From: an uncultured Geobacteraceae bacterium
GTDB taxonomy: Bacteria > Desulfobacterota > Desulfuromonadia > Desulfuromonadales > Geopsychrobacteraceae
Reading direction: 5' to 3'
DNA length: 46,129 nt
Assembly: GCA_937958075.1 (NCBI GenBank)
Contig: CALFFB010000204.1
Location: 1-46,129 of the forward strand
A program made the translations under genes and the position numbers. Positions 14,953 through 23,619 of the stretch are shown in pieces; positions within the stretch are counted from its first letter, which is position 1, and the number at the start of each line of letters is the position of its first letter. The notes under the pieces were generated by a model. It did no database searches and was not told the origin of the DNA. It saw only the letters and a program-made list of their open reading frames with translations.

Positions 14953-17547
14953 ATGACAATGGTAGACAGCAAGGTAGCCGGCTCTCTTGATGACAAGCTG
15001 AAAAAGGTGATGGCTGAGACAGAAGGGGGGGCGCGGAATCCAAAAGGGGCTTTTCCGAAAAAGGTTCTCTTTTTTGTGCCGCTGATCTGGTCATTGTTTC
15101 AGCTCTGGTACGCTTCTCCTTTGCCCTTTATTTTCAATCTGTTTGTTCTGAATGATACCCAGGCGCGCTCCATTCACCTGGCGTTTGCCATGTTTCTGGC
15201 CTTTACCGCTTTTCCTACCCTGAAGCGTTCACCGACAAGTTATATCCCCATTCAGGACTGGATCGTCGCCCTGGTGGCATCTTTCTGCGCCGGTTATCTG
15301 TATCTGTTCTACGCCGGGCTGTCCCTGCGCCCGGGCAATCCGACAACCATGGACCTGGTGGTGGCGGTTATCGGTATGATCCTGATGCTGGAGGCGACCC
15401 GCCGGGCTCTGGGTCCACCGCTGATGGTGGTTGGTACCATCTTCATGATCTATACCTTCGGTGGTCAGTACATGCCCGATGTCATTGCCCACAAGGGGGC
15501 CAGTCTGGCCAAGGGGATGTCTCATTACTGGCTGGGAACCGAAGGGGTGTTCGGCGTGGCCCTCGGAGTCTCCACGGGTATGGTGTTCATGTTCGTGCTC
15601 TTCGGCGCCCTGCTGGAGAAGGCCGGAGCCGGCAACTACTTTATCCGCACCTCCTTTGCCGCCCTTGGTCATTTCAAGGGCGGGCCGGCCAAGGCGGCGG
15701 TGGTGTCCTCCGGCCTGACCGGTATCTGCTCCGGTTCCTCCATCGCCAATGTGGTGACCACCGGCACCTTTACGATTCCTCTGATGAAGAAGGTCGGTTT
15801 CAAGGCAGAGAAGGCCGGTGGCGTTGAAGTCGCCTGTTCCACCAATGGTCAGCTCATGCCACCGGTTATGGGGGCGGCGGCCTTTTTGATGGTTGAATAC
15901 GTTGGCATCAGCTATATCGAGGTCATCAAACACGCTTTTCTGCCGGCGATCATTTCCTATATCGCCCTGCTCTATATCGTCCATCTGGAAGCCTGTAAAA
16001 TGGGGCTTGAGGGGATGAAAAGACCGGTCTCCACGACCCTGCTGCGTAAGGTCTTTACCTTTTCAACGGCGGTTGTCCTGCTGCTGGTGATCGGCGCGGT
16101 GACCTATTTCGGCCTTGGCTGGATCAAGGATGTAGCTGGTGATGCCGCTTTTTACGTGGTTCTGGTGCTGCTGCTGGTGGTCTATCTGGGGCTGCTCTGG
16201 TATGCCTGCAAGGTGCCCGAACTGGAACTGACAACGGAGATCAAGGAACTGCCTCCATTAAAGGAAACAGCCCAGGCCGGTTACTATTTTCTGCTGCCCG
16301 TTGTCGTGCTCATGTGGTGCCTGGTGGTGGAGCGTCTGTCGCCGGCCCTGTCAGCTTTCTGGGCGACGGTGCTGATGATTTTCATCCTTCTGACCCAGCG
16401 CCCCATCAAGGGCTTTTTCCGCAAAGGCAAAGGAGAGCAGTATTCATTCATGACCGGTTGTGTCGAGCTCATCAACGGCATGGTCGCCGGCGCCCGTAAC
16501 ATGATCGGTATTGGTGTGGCCACGGCGGCGGCGGGGATCGTTGTCGGAACGGTGACCCTGACCGGCATCGGCCTGGTCATGACCGAGTTTGTCGAGTTTA
16601 TCTCCGGGGGCAGCTTGACCCTGGTGCTCTTGTTTACTGCCGTGATCAGCCTGCTGCTGGGCATGGGGTTGCCGACCACCGCCAACTATATTGTCGTCTC
16701 GACCCTGATGGCACCGGTTATTGTTGAGCTGGGGGCCGCCAACGGGCTGATCGTTCCCTTGATTGCCGTGCATTTGTTCGTCTTTTATTTCGGAATTCTC
16801 GCCGACGACACGCCGCCGGTGGGTCTGGCCGCCTTTGCTGCGGCGGGCATTTCCGGTGGTGATCCCATTCGCACCGGTATTCAGGGTTTTACCTACGACA
16901 TGCGTACGGCGATTCTCCCCTTCATGTTCATCTTCAACAATCAGTTGTTGATGATGGGTCTGGATCACTGGGTCCACGCCATCATTGTTATTGCCACTGC
17001 CATGATCGCCATGCTCGTCTTTGCTTCGGGTACCCAGGGGTACATGCTGGTACGCAATAGAAAGTGGGAGAGCGTGGCCTTTCTGCTCATCGCCCTGCTG
17101 CTGTTCCGGCCGGGAATCGTCTGGGACAAGTTTTTCCCGCCGCTGCTGGAAGAACCACCATCGGAGCTTGCTTTGTGGCTGGAGGAGATGGATCCCGGAA
17201 CGGCTTTGCGCCTGACCCTCCACGGCGAACGTCTGAGCGGCAAGGAGTACACCAAGGCGATTATGCTTGCCGTTGGGGATGAACCGACGGGGGAGGAGCG
17301 CCTGTCCGCATTGGGCATTGAGACTGTGGAGCGTGACGGTCGTATCTTTGTCGACATGGTGGCCTTCGCCAGCCCGGCCGCGCGGGCCGGTGTCGATTTT
17401 GATCAGGAAATCCTCAATTTTCAGATTCCCAATCGTATTCCGCCCAAAGAACTGCTGTATATTCCGGTACTGGCGGCACTGGCAGGTATCTGGACACTGC
17501 AGTTCCGGCGCCGGAAAAAACAGCAGGAAATAAAGGCAAAAAAATGA
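14953..17547 (+). CDS. TRAP transporter fused permease (DctQM type, TAXI class)
   Basis: An 864-residue polytopic inner-membrane protein joining the small (4-TM) and large (12-TM) TRAP permease subunits, the usual arrangement with TAXI receptors. Segments GPAKAAVVSSGLTGICSGSS and GLGMGLPTTANYIVVSTLMA-like residues in the large domain are typical of the substrate/sodium pathway. A C-terminal soluble extension (about 735-840) precedes a final hydrophobic segment and a Lys-rich tail; this resembles the DUF3394 tail of such fusions. GAAGGGG at 14945-14951 is better spaced for the ATG at 14959 than for the one at 14953, so the true start may be two codons later. Confidence 0.93.
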   Translation: MTMVDSKVAGSLDDKLKKVMAETEGGARNPKGAFPKKVLFFVPLIWSLFQLWYASPLPFIFNLFVLNDTQARSIHLAFAMFLAFTAFPTLKRSPTSYIPIQDWIVALVASFCAGYLYLFYAGLSLRPGNPTTMDLVVAVIGMILMLEATRRALGPPLMVVGTIFMIYTFGGQYMPDVIAHKGASLAKGMSHYWLGTEGVFGVALGVSTGMVFMFVLFGALLEKAGAGNYFIRTSFAALGHFKGGPAKAAVVSSGLTGICSGSSIANVVTTGTFTIPLMKKVGFKAEKAGGVEVACSTNGQLMPPVMGAAAFLMVEYVGISYIEVIKHAFLPAIISYIALLYIVHLEACKMGLEGMKRPVSTTLLRKVFTFSTAVVLLLVIGAVTYFGLGWIKDVAGDAAFYVVLVLLLVVYLGLLWYACKVPELELTTEIKELPPLKETAQAGYYFLLPVVVLMWCLVVERLSPALSAFWATVLMIFILLTQRPIKGFFRKGKGEQYSFMTGCVELINGMVAGARNMIGIGVATAAAGIVVGTVTLTGIGLVMTEFVEFISGGSLTLVLLFTAVISLLLGMGLPTTANYIVVSTLMAPVIVELGAANGLIVPLIAVHLFVFYFGILADDTPPVGLAAFAAAGISGGDPIRTGIQGFTYDMRTAILPFMFIFNNQLLMMGLDHWVHAIIVIATAMIAMLVFASGTQGYMLVRNRKWESVAFLLIALLLFRPGIVWDKFFPPLLEEPPSELALWLEEMDPGTALRLTLHGERLSGKEYTKAIMLAVGDEPTGEERLSALGIETVERDGRIFVDMVAFASPAARAGVDFDQEILNFQIPNRIPPKELLYIPVLAALAGIWTLQFRRRKKQQEIKAKK

Positions 17548-17622
17548 CAAGAGACAGCTTTCTGCCATACTTGTAAAGGGTGGGAGGCAGGCTAACCGGA
17601 ATCTTTGCAGCTGGAGGCTGAA

Positions 17623-18132
17623 ATGGATGTCAAGGTAGAGAATATTCTGGTGGCGCACGATCTGGGGAAGGAATCAGCCCGGGTTATCCGTTACGCCCTG
17701 GAGCTGGGACTCAAGTTTCATGCGCAGATCCACGTGCTCCATGTCATTCCGACGGTTGATGTGTCGGTGATGAACATGGTGTCCATCGCCATGGGGGCTG
17801 ATCGGCTGGCCCAGTTCAATAAGGACGCGGAAACCGAACTGGAGGAAAAAACCCGGCAGCAGCTTCATGACATCATTCATGAAGAGAAGGAACTGATGGA
17901 AGAGGAGTTGAAGCACCCGACCAAGGTCGAGGTTTACCATGGTGAGCCGGTGCCGATGATTCTCACCGCTGCCGACAGGATCAGTGCCGATATGATCGTT
18001 CTCGGCAGTCACAGCAAGGGGCGTCTGGAATACGCCTTTTTAGGCAGTGTAGCGGAGAAGATTCTGCGCAAGAGCCACCGCACTGTGGTGGTTGTGCCGC
18101 CCAACGCGTTGAAGCGGCGCAAGAAGAAATAA
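17623..18132 (+). CDS. Universal stress protein (UspA family)
   Basis: A 169-residue cytosolic UspA-fold protein. The ATP-binding signature is visible as GSHSKG beginning at about residue 128 and continuing to GSVAEKILRKSHRTVVVVP, so it probably belongs to the nucleotide-binding branch. The N-terminus is KVENILVAHDLGKES. GGAGG (17613-17617) is 5 nt from the ATG at 17623, which is preferred over a TTG six codons earlier. UspA proteins are known partners of TRAP operons (for example TeaD of the Halomonas ectoine transporter), and its place 75 nt after the permease suggests a similar regulatory role. Confidence 0.92.
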   Translation: MDVKVENILVAHDLGKESARVIRYALELGLKFHAQIHVLHVIPTVDVSVMNMVSIAMGADRLAQFNKDAETELEEKTRQQLHDIIHEEKELMEEELKHPTKVEVYHGEPVPMILTAADRISADMIVLGSHSKGRLEYAFLGSVAEKILRKSHRTVVVVPPNALKRRKKK

Positions 18133-18158
18133 CACAATCGATTTCAAGGAGATGTGCA

Positions 18159-18683
18159 ATGAACACAAATCAGGAGCGCGCAGGTGCCGTTCTGTTCAAG
18201 GGAAATCCGGCGACCCTGCTCGGACCAGAGCTCAAGGTGGGGGACGCTGCCCCCGATTTTCGGGTTGTCGACAACGCCCTGCAACCGGTCACACTGGCAA
18301 CGGCCGCGGGTAAAATCCGGCTGATTGCCGTTGTCCCCTCGCTGGACACACCGGTGTGTGACACCATGACCCGTCAGTTCAATCAACAGGCAGCCGCCTT
18401 GCCGGATAATGTTGTGGTCTATACCATCAGTGTCGATCTGCCCTTCGCCCAGAAACGCTGGTGCGGCAACGCCGGCATTGACAAGGTGCAGACCCTGTCT
18501 GACTATCAGGATCGGTCCTTCGGACTCAACTACGGGGTTCTGCTCAAGGAGCTGAAACTGCTGGCACGGGCGGTCTTTGTTATTGATGCCGAGGACAAGG
18601 TGGCTTACGTGGAGCTGGTCTCCGAGGTTACGGCGGAGCCGGATTACACGGCGGCCCTGGAGGCGGTGAAAAATCTGCTGTAA
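18159..18683 (+). CDS. tpx: Thiol peroxidase (Tpx-type peroxiredoxin)
   Basis: A 174-residue atypical 2-Cys peroxiredoxin that reduces hydrogen peroxide and organic peroxides using thioredoxin. The peroxidatic C67 lies in PSLDTPVCDTMT and the resolving C102 in RWCGNAG, the spacing expected for Tpx. The length is normal. An AAGGAGATG stretch precedes the start. It lies 26 nt after the universal stress gene, so the TRAP operon may end with two stress-response proteins. A bidirectional terminator follows. Confidence 0.95.
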   Translation: MNTNQERAGAVLFKGNPATLLGPELKVGDAAPDFRVVDNALQPVTLATAAGKIRLIAVVPSLDTPVCDTMTRQFNQQAAALPDNVVVYTISVDLPFAQKRWCGNAGIDKVQTLSDYQDRSFGLNYGVLLKELKLLARAVFVIDAEDKVAYVELVSEVTAEPDYTAALEAVKNLL

Positions 18684-18709
18684 GGGTCAATCACCACCAA
18701 GGATGTGCA

Positions 18710-18742
18710 AAAGCCCCTGGATCATAACGGTCCAGGGGCTTT
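18710..18742. terminator. Bidirectional rho-independent terminator
   Basis: AAAGCCCCTGGA (18710-18721) pairs perfectly with TCCAGGGGCTTT (18731-18742) around a 9-nt loop. It lies between the convergent tpx (plus) and symporter (minus) genes. The T-tracts are short on both sides. Confidence 0.75.
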
Positions 18743-18746
18743 GTCG

Positions 18747-20576
18747 TTAAAACAGGCGCCGTGGTTTGCTGGCGATCGTCGTTTCTCCCCGATCGCGATC
18801 AACGGGGTAGCGCAGCTGCTTGATCTGGTTCTGTACCTCATCCGGCGGTGGTGGAGTAAAGCGCGACACCAGGACCATGACGCTGAAGTTGAGCAGCATG
18901 CCGACGGTGCCTATCCCCTCCGGGGAGATGCCGAACCACCAGTTCTCCGGAATATTGGCCCCTTTGTTGAACAGGGTGAAGTAGCCGATGTAGGCGCTGG
19001 TGAACAGCACGCCGGTGAGCATGCCGCTGATGGCACCGTAAACATTGGTTCTGGTGCTGAACAGCCCCATGAGAATAACCGGGAAAAAGGTCGCTGCCGC
19101 CAGACCGAAGGCAAAGGCGACGATCTGCGAGACGTAGCCCAGGGGAAAGATGCCGAACAGGCCGGCCACCACCACTGCTCCGGCGGCACCGCAGCGCGCC
19201 CACAGCAGTTCGCCGGTTTCCGACATGCCCGGCATGAGCACCCCTTTGATCAGGTCGTGGGAAATGGCCGAGGCAATGACGATGAGCAGACCGGCAGCGG
19301 TGGACATGGCCGCGGCCAGCCCTCCGGCCGCCACCAGGGCGACGACCCAGTTGGGCAGACGGGCGATCTCCGGATTGGCCAGCACCATGATATCGCGATC
19401 CACATAGACCTCATTGCGGTTGTCGGTGCGCGTGTTCACAACGGTTTCCTCGCCGAAAGCACCACTGTGGCCGCTGTATTTCGGCTTGCCGATAAAGGCG
19501 TCCCCATTGCCGTACTGAATAACGCCGTCAGCGTTTTTATCGACCCAGGCGATCAGGCCGCTTTTTTCGCCGTCGGTAAACCATTTGGGGGCATCCTTAT
19601 AGGGGGTGCCGTGAATGTCGATAATAAAATTGGTGCGGACAAAGACAGCGACGGCCGGTGCCGAGGCGTACAACAGGACAATGAAGATCAGCGCCCAGCC
19701 GGCCGAGGCTCTGGCGTCGCGGATGCGCGGTACGGTAAAGAAACGGATCAGGACGTGGGGCAGGCCGGCGGTGCCGATCATCAGGGCGATGACGACGAAC
19801 AGGACATCGATTCGCGGACGGTTGCCGGAGGTGTATTCGCCAAATCCGAGGTCCTTGTGCAGGCCGTTGAGAACCTCGAGGAGATGGCGTCCCTGGGTCG
19901 TCGCGTCGCCGATGAGTTCGGCACCACCGCTGCTTATGCTGCTGCCGAAGCCGAAAAAGGGGACCGGGTTGCCGGTCAGCATGATGGAGATAAAGATGGC
20001 CGGAATCATGTAGGCGACGATCAGGATGCAGTACTGTGCCACCTGGGTGTAGGTGACCCCCTTCATGCCGCCGAGAACAGCGTAGAAGAAGACGACAAAC
20101 ATGCCGACGACGACCCCGGTATTGACAGGGATTTCAAGAAAACGGGAGAAGACGATGCCGACGCCACGCATCTGGGCGGCGATGTAGGTAAAGGAAATGA
20201 GCAGGGCACAGAGAACGGCAAGGATCTTGGCGTACAGAGAGTAATAGCGGTCGCCGATAAATTCCGGCACCGTGTATTTTCCGTATTTGCGCAGGTAGGG
20301 AGCAATGAGCAGGGCCAGCAGCACATAGCCGCCGGTCCATCCCATCAGGTACATGGAGCCGTCGCGTCCCATAAAGGAGATGAGCCCCGCCATGGACAGG
20401 AAGGACGCTGCCGACATCCAGTCTGCGCCGGTGGCCATGCCGTTGACGACCGGATGCAGGGTGCGTCCGGCGGCATAAAATTCGCTGGTTGTGTTGCTGC
20501 GGGCGCGCAGGGCAATGCCGATATAAACGGCAAAGGTGGTGATGACCATGATCCAGGTCCAGGTCATGATGCTCAT
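18747..20576 (-). CDS. Sodium:solute symporter, acetate-permease-like (second copy)
   Basis: A 609-residue polytopic symporter of the SSS family, in the VC_2705-like group related to ActP and to the acetate permease-like proteins of Geobacter. Conserved features include NGMATGADWMSAASFLSMAG near the N-terminus and the GGMKGVTYTQVAQY segment. A hydrophilic insertion of about 90 residues in the middle contains an EF-hand/dockerin-like loop, DKNADGVI at 346-353. It is paired with the DUF4212 gene 33 nt upstream. It is a close paralogue of the symporter at 23620-25419. Acetate or another short carboxylate is the likely substrate by family, not by direct evidence. Confidence 0.9.
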   Translation of the reverse strand: MSIMTWTWIMVITTFAVYIGIALRARSNTTSEFYAAGRTLHPVVNGMATGADWMSAASFLSMAGLISFMGRDGSMYLMGWTGGYVLLALLIAPYLRKYGKYTVPEFIGDRYYSLYAKILAVLCALLISFTYIAAQMRGVGIVFSRFLEIPVNTGVVVGMFVVFFYAVLGGMKGVTYTQVAQYCILIVAYMIPAIFISIMLTGNPVPFFGFGSSISSGGAELIGDATTQGRHLLEVLNGLHKDLGFGEYTSGNRPRIDVLFVVIALMIGTAGLPHVLIRFFTVPRIRDARASAGWALIFIVLLYASAPAVAVFVRTNFIIDIHGTPYKDAPKWFTDGEKSGLIAWVDKNADGVIQYGNGDAFIGKPKYSGHSGAFGEETVVNTRTDNRNEVYVDRDIMVLANPEIARLPNWVVALVAAGGLAAAMSTAAGLLIVIASAISHDLIKGVLMPGMSETGELLWARCGAAGAVVVAGLFGIFPLGYVSQIVAFAFGLAAATFFPVILMGLFSTRTNVYGAISGMLTGVLFTSAYIGYFTLFNKGANIPENWWFGISPEGIGTVGMLLNFSVMVLVSRFTPPPPDEVQNQIKQLRYPVDRDRGETTIASKPRRLF

Positions 20577-20609
20577 GATGGACGGCCTCCGGAAGTGAAG
20601 GTCATCGCC

Positions 20610-20870
20610 CTAGTCCTCATAGACGTCATAGTGGTGATCCAGCCGGTTCATCAGGCGGACATAGATGAGGATCAGCAGGCAGAAGGTGAACAGGGAACCC
20701 TGATTGGCAAACCAGAAGCCCAAGGGGAAGCCGAACAGTTGGAAGCGATCGAGGACATCGGCGAGCAATACGCCGAACAGGCAGGAGACCGTAAACCAGA
20801 TGGTCAGCAGGACGAGGATGTATTTCAGGTTGCGTTTCCAGTAGCTCCGCAGTTGCTGTTCACGATCCAT
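20610..20870 (-). CDS. DUF4212 small symporter partner (second copy)
   Basis: An 86-residue membrane protein with two hydrophobic segments (about 17-37 and 55-75) and a FPLGFWFANQGSLF motif between them, the DUF4212 pattern. Members are nearly always encoded directly upstream of a VC_2705-type sodium:solute symporter and are regarded as its small subunit. The symporter gene follows after 33 nt on the same strand. The protein is slightly shorter than usual but complete, ending in an acidic tail. Confidence 0.9.
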   Translation of the reverse strand: MDREQQLRSYWKRNLKYILVLLTIWFTVSCLFGVLLADVLDRFQLFGFPLGFWFANQGSLFTFCLLILIYVRLMNRLDHHYDVYED

Positions 20871-20997
20871 GGCAGCCTCAGGGTGAAAAACGAAGAGCGC
20901 GCACCGTTTGTCCGGAGAGGTGCAGGTGCCGACCCGGTTGAGTCAGAAAGAACGATAATCTAGCCGGTCGGTGCTTGTAAAGAAACTTTGTCGTGCG

Positions 20998-22914
20998 TCA
21001 GCTGATCAGCTTGGAAAAATGATGTTTGGTGGAGTCCTGCAGCTTGCTGGCAACACGATAGGCCTCTTTGAGCAGATCCTGCTCGCTTTTGCTCAAGGCG
21101 TAGGGATCCAGATGGTGGGAGGGAAACTTCCCCTGTTCGATGAGTTGAATCTCGTTGCGCAGGCGCAGGAAGGTGAAGGCCTCAAAGGCCGCTTTGATGT
21201 GTTCGGCCGTTTCCTGGGTGAAGATTTTCAGTTTGACCAGCTCATCAATGCGATCAGACGTGGTCGTGATATCGGTCTGCTGTTCCAGCAGAAACATACG
21301 CACGCAGTCGACGATAAAAATACTGCCCGCTTCTTTAAGGGACACGGTGCCCTTGTGCTCCTTTTCCCGGCTGGTGGAGAAGCGCCCGATGAGGGTCAGG
21401 GGCACCTTGCGCTTAAAATCAAGCTCCATCATATGATAGAGAAAGATCGGATGTTGTTTGATGAGCAGGTGCACGATGTCGCGCAGGTCCTGACAGAGTC
21501 CGGCCTCCCCGCTGATGGGCATGAAGTCGAAAAAGATGGATGAATAACGCACTTTTTGCGGTTCCGGCGCCTTGATCCAGTCGGCAATGCGCTTTTTCCA
21601 GTCACTCAGGCGGCCACGCCACAAGGGGTTGTTGGCCATGACCCCGCCCTTGCACCGGGGATAGCCGATACGCGCCAGGGCTGCCACCAGCTTTTCGGCA
21701 AAGGGGACAAAAAAGGCGTCAACCTCGTCCTGACGCTCGTCGGGAAAATTGTCAAAGATCAGACCGTTGTCCTGGTCCGGACCAAGGAGCATCTCCTTGC
21801 GACCACCACTGCCCATGATGAAGAAGCAGAAGCGGATGTCCTCGGGCGGCGTGTGTCCCTGACGTTTGAAGTCGGCAAAGACAATTTCAAAACAGCGGCG
21901 GATAATCCGGTGGTGAATGTAGGAGATGATCTCCATGGTCTCCACGTGGGAACGTGATTCACTGAGCAGCACCTTGGCGACCTTGACAATCTCCGAGCGG
22001 GCGGAAATGAGGTCTTCCGTCGTCCGCGCTTTGTTGATGTTGCCGACCAGCAGCATCGACTTCTGGCTGCGGTATTTCATCAGATCCTGCAGGGTGACAA
22101 TGCCGACAATGGAATTTCCGTCAACCACCGGGATGTGCCGGATTTTATGGCTCATCATGAAGGTCGTGGCTTCGTAGAGGAAGGTTTCCGGAGGCATGGT
22201 GTACGGATGGGGCGTCATCACCTCGCGGGCAGTGGCATGGCTGCCGTCCACCAGTTGCCGCGCCAGCACCTTGGAGACCAGATCGCGTTCACTGATAATT
22301 CCGGACAGTTTGCGGTTGCGGTCCTGTACCAGTACGGCACTGATGCCGCGGGCGGTCATCTGCCGGGCGACCTCAAAGACGGAGGTGTCCTCGGAGCAGA
22401 TTTCGACAGGTGTTGACATGACTTCCGACAGGCGTTTCTGAAAGGGGTAGGCCTCCAGCTGGGTCAGGGTATTGCGGGCGTATTCGTTGACCATGTCCGA
22501 ATACAGGTTGCGCACCCGTGAATAGACGATCTTGTTGAAGTAGTCGGTAATGTGGGGATATTCCTGGGCGATCTCCAGAAGCACCGCTGCGGGAATGAGG
22601 TAGCAGGTTGTCTCGTTGACGGTTTTGGCACCGGCCGTATAGCCGTCATTGGTGAAGATCGGCGTGCCGCCGAAAAAAGATCCTTCCTTGCGGTAGCCGA
22701 CGGTCATCTCCACCCCGCCGGGGGTCAGAACAACGATTTCCACCAGGCCCGATTTGATGACATAGAGATAATTCGTCGGCGTGTCATGCTGGTTGAAAAT
22801 ATGGATGTGTGCAGGGAACTTTTCAATTTTCGATGACTGGCTGAGGCGCTCGAAAACACTCTCGGGCAGTTGGTTGAAGGGTTCGGTTTCGTGCAGTGAA
22901 TTGATGAGTCCCAT
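20998..22914 (-). CDS. cNMP-binding/CBS/DUF294 nucleotidyltransferase-like protein
   Basis: A 638-residue cytosolic multidomain signalling protein. In order: a cyclic-nucleotide-binding (CAP-like) domain (about 10-130), two CBS domains (about 150-280) that usually sense adenine nucleotides, a DUF294 nucleotidyltransferase-like domain with the GlnD-type GSGGRKEMLLGPDQDNG motif, and the DUF294 C-terminal helical domain. It is commonly encoded beside SSS/DUF4212 transporters and probably controls or modifies them. An upstream in-frame TTG at 22935 also exists; neither start has a clear Shine-Dalgarno sequence, and the ATG at 22914 is preferred. The target of the nucleotidyltransferase-like domain is unknown. 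Confidence 0.88.
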   Translation of the reverse strand: MGLINSLHETEPFNQLPESVFERLSQSSKIEKFPAHIHIFNQHDTPTNYLYVIKSGLVEIVVLTPGGVEMTVGYRKEGSFFGGTPIFTNDGYTAGAKTVNETTCYLIPAAVLLEIAQEYPHITDYFNKIVYSRVRNLYSDMVNEYARNTLTQLEAYPFQKRLSEVMSTPVEICSEDTSVFEVARQMTARGISAVLVQDRNRKLSGIISERDLVSKVLARQLVDGSHATAREVMTPHPYTMPPETFLYEATTFMMSHKIRHIPVVDGNSIVGIVTLQDLMKYRSQKSMLLVGNINKARTTEDLISARSEIVKVAKVLLSESRSHVETMEIISYIHHRIIRRCFEIVFADFKRQGHTPPEDIRFCFFIMGSGGRKEMLLGPDQDNGLIFDNFPDERQDEVDAFFVPFAEKLVAALARIGYPRCKGGVMANNPLWRGRLSDWKKRIADWIKAPEPQKVRYSSIFFDFMPISGEAGLCQDLRDIVHLLIKQHPIFLYHMMELDFKRKVPLTLIGRFSTSREKEHKGTVSLKEAGSIFIVDCVRMFLLEQQTDITTTSDRIDELVKLKIFTQETAEHIKAAFEAFTFLRLRNEIQLIEQGKFPSHHLDPYALSKSEQDLLKEAYRVASKLQDSTKHHFSKLIS

Positions 22915-23042
22915 AGAAGCCGTCGAATCTTTCAAAAATGAGAAAAGACAGGGTGGTTAATGATGAACGCCGGGACGATAACACAGGTGACATTGTGATG
23001 AAAAGCGCCTGTCAACAGGTCTGACCATTTTTTGGTTGGCGG

Positions 23043-23444
23043 TTATTTCGATTCCGATTCCTTTTTTTTGCCGAACTGGAAGGGGTGGGCATAGCGGCTT
23101 AAGAGAAAATCACCGAGAAGTTTCGACCAGATGGTGATGCCGCCGATGGCGCTCCAGTTTTCATAACGGGTAAAGGGGCCGAGCTGAATGCCGGTGGCCA
23201 GATACAGGGGGATGCCGATAATCATCCAGGTGGCAATCGCCCCGGCCAGCAGGTTGATCAGTCCGGCCGGCAGGGCATACTTTGCCGGATCGGCCGGGGG
23301 CAGGCCGCGCTTGAGGGCGACTTCCGCATAGTTTTTTCTGATGAGAATGCGCCAGGCGCGGCGCAGCCAGAAAAAGGCCAGGGGAAACAGCGCCAGGAAC
23401 AGCAGCCAGGTAATAACGGTCGATGCATCAAAAACGGGGGTCAT
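23043..23444 (-). CDS. Small membrane protein of unknown function
   Basis: A 133-residue protein with an N-terminal hydrophobic segment (about 9-27), a positively charged loop (RRAWRILIRKN), a second hydrophobic region (about 58-85) and a Lys/Glu-rich C-terminal tail (FGKKKESESK). I do not recognise the family. It lies between the DUF294 signalling gene and the first symporter gene, on the same strand, downstream of the terminator of the first symporter operon. Its position suggests an accessory role in carboxylate uptake, but this is only inference. Confidence 0.7.
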   Translation of the reverse strand: MTPVFDASTVITWLLFLALFPLAFFWLRRAWRILIRKNYAEVALKRGLPPADPAKYALPAGLINLLAGAIATWMIIGIPLYLATGIQLGPFTRYENWSAIGGITIWSKLLGDFLLSRYAHPFQFGKKKESESK

Positions 23445-23543
23445 ATACGCAAGCTCTCCATAGGGTTGAACTGTTGCTCAGAAAAATCGGGCAGGGCAGT
23501 TGTACCCCAAAACTTTTTGCTGAAGCAACCGGTTTAAATCAAG

Positions 23544-23573
23544 AAAAAAGCCCCGCCGGTAGTCCGGCGGGGC
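23544..23573 (-). terminator. Rho-independent terminator of the first symporter operon
   Basis: A perfect 10-bp GC stem (23550-23559 with 23564-23573) with a 4-nt loop is followed on the minus strand by six T residues (23544-23549). It lies 46 nt after the symporter stop codon. Confidence 0.92.
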
Positions 23574-23619
23574 ACGCTATCAGAATTCAACAGAAGTCAA
23601 ATTGCAGAGGTAACTGGCG

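Noticed and set aside
18705..20963. Very long open frame on the plus strand (752 codons) opposite the symporter gene
   Set aside because: It is an antisense shadow of the minus-strand symporter and DUF4212 genes; its translation is low-complexity and rich in Gly, Asp, Gln and His, with no domain pattern.
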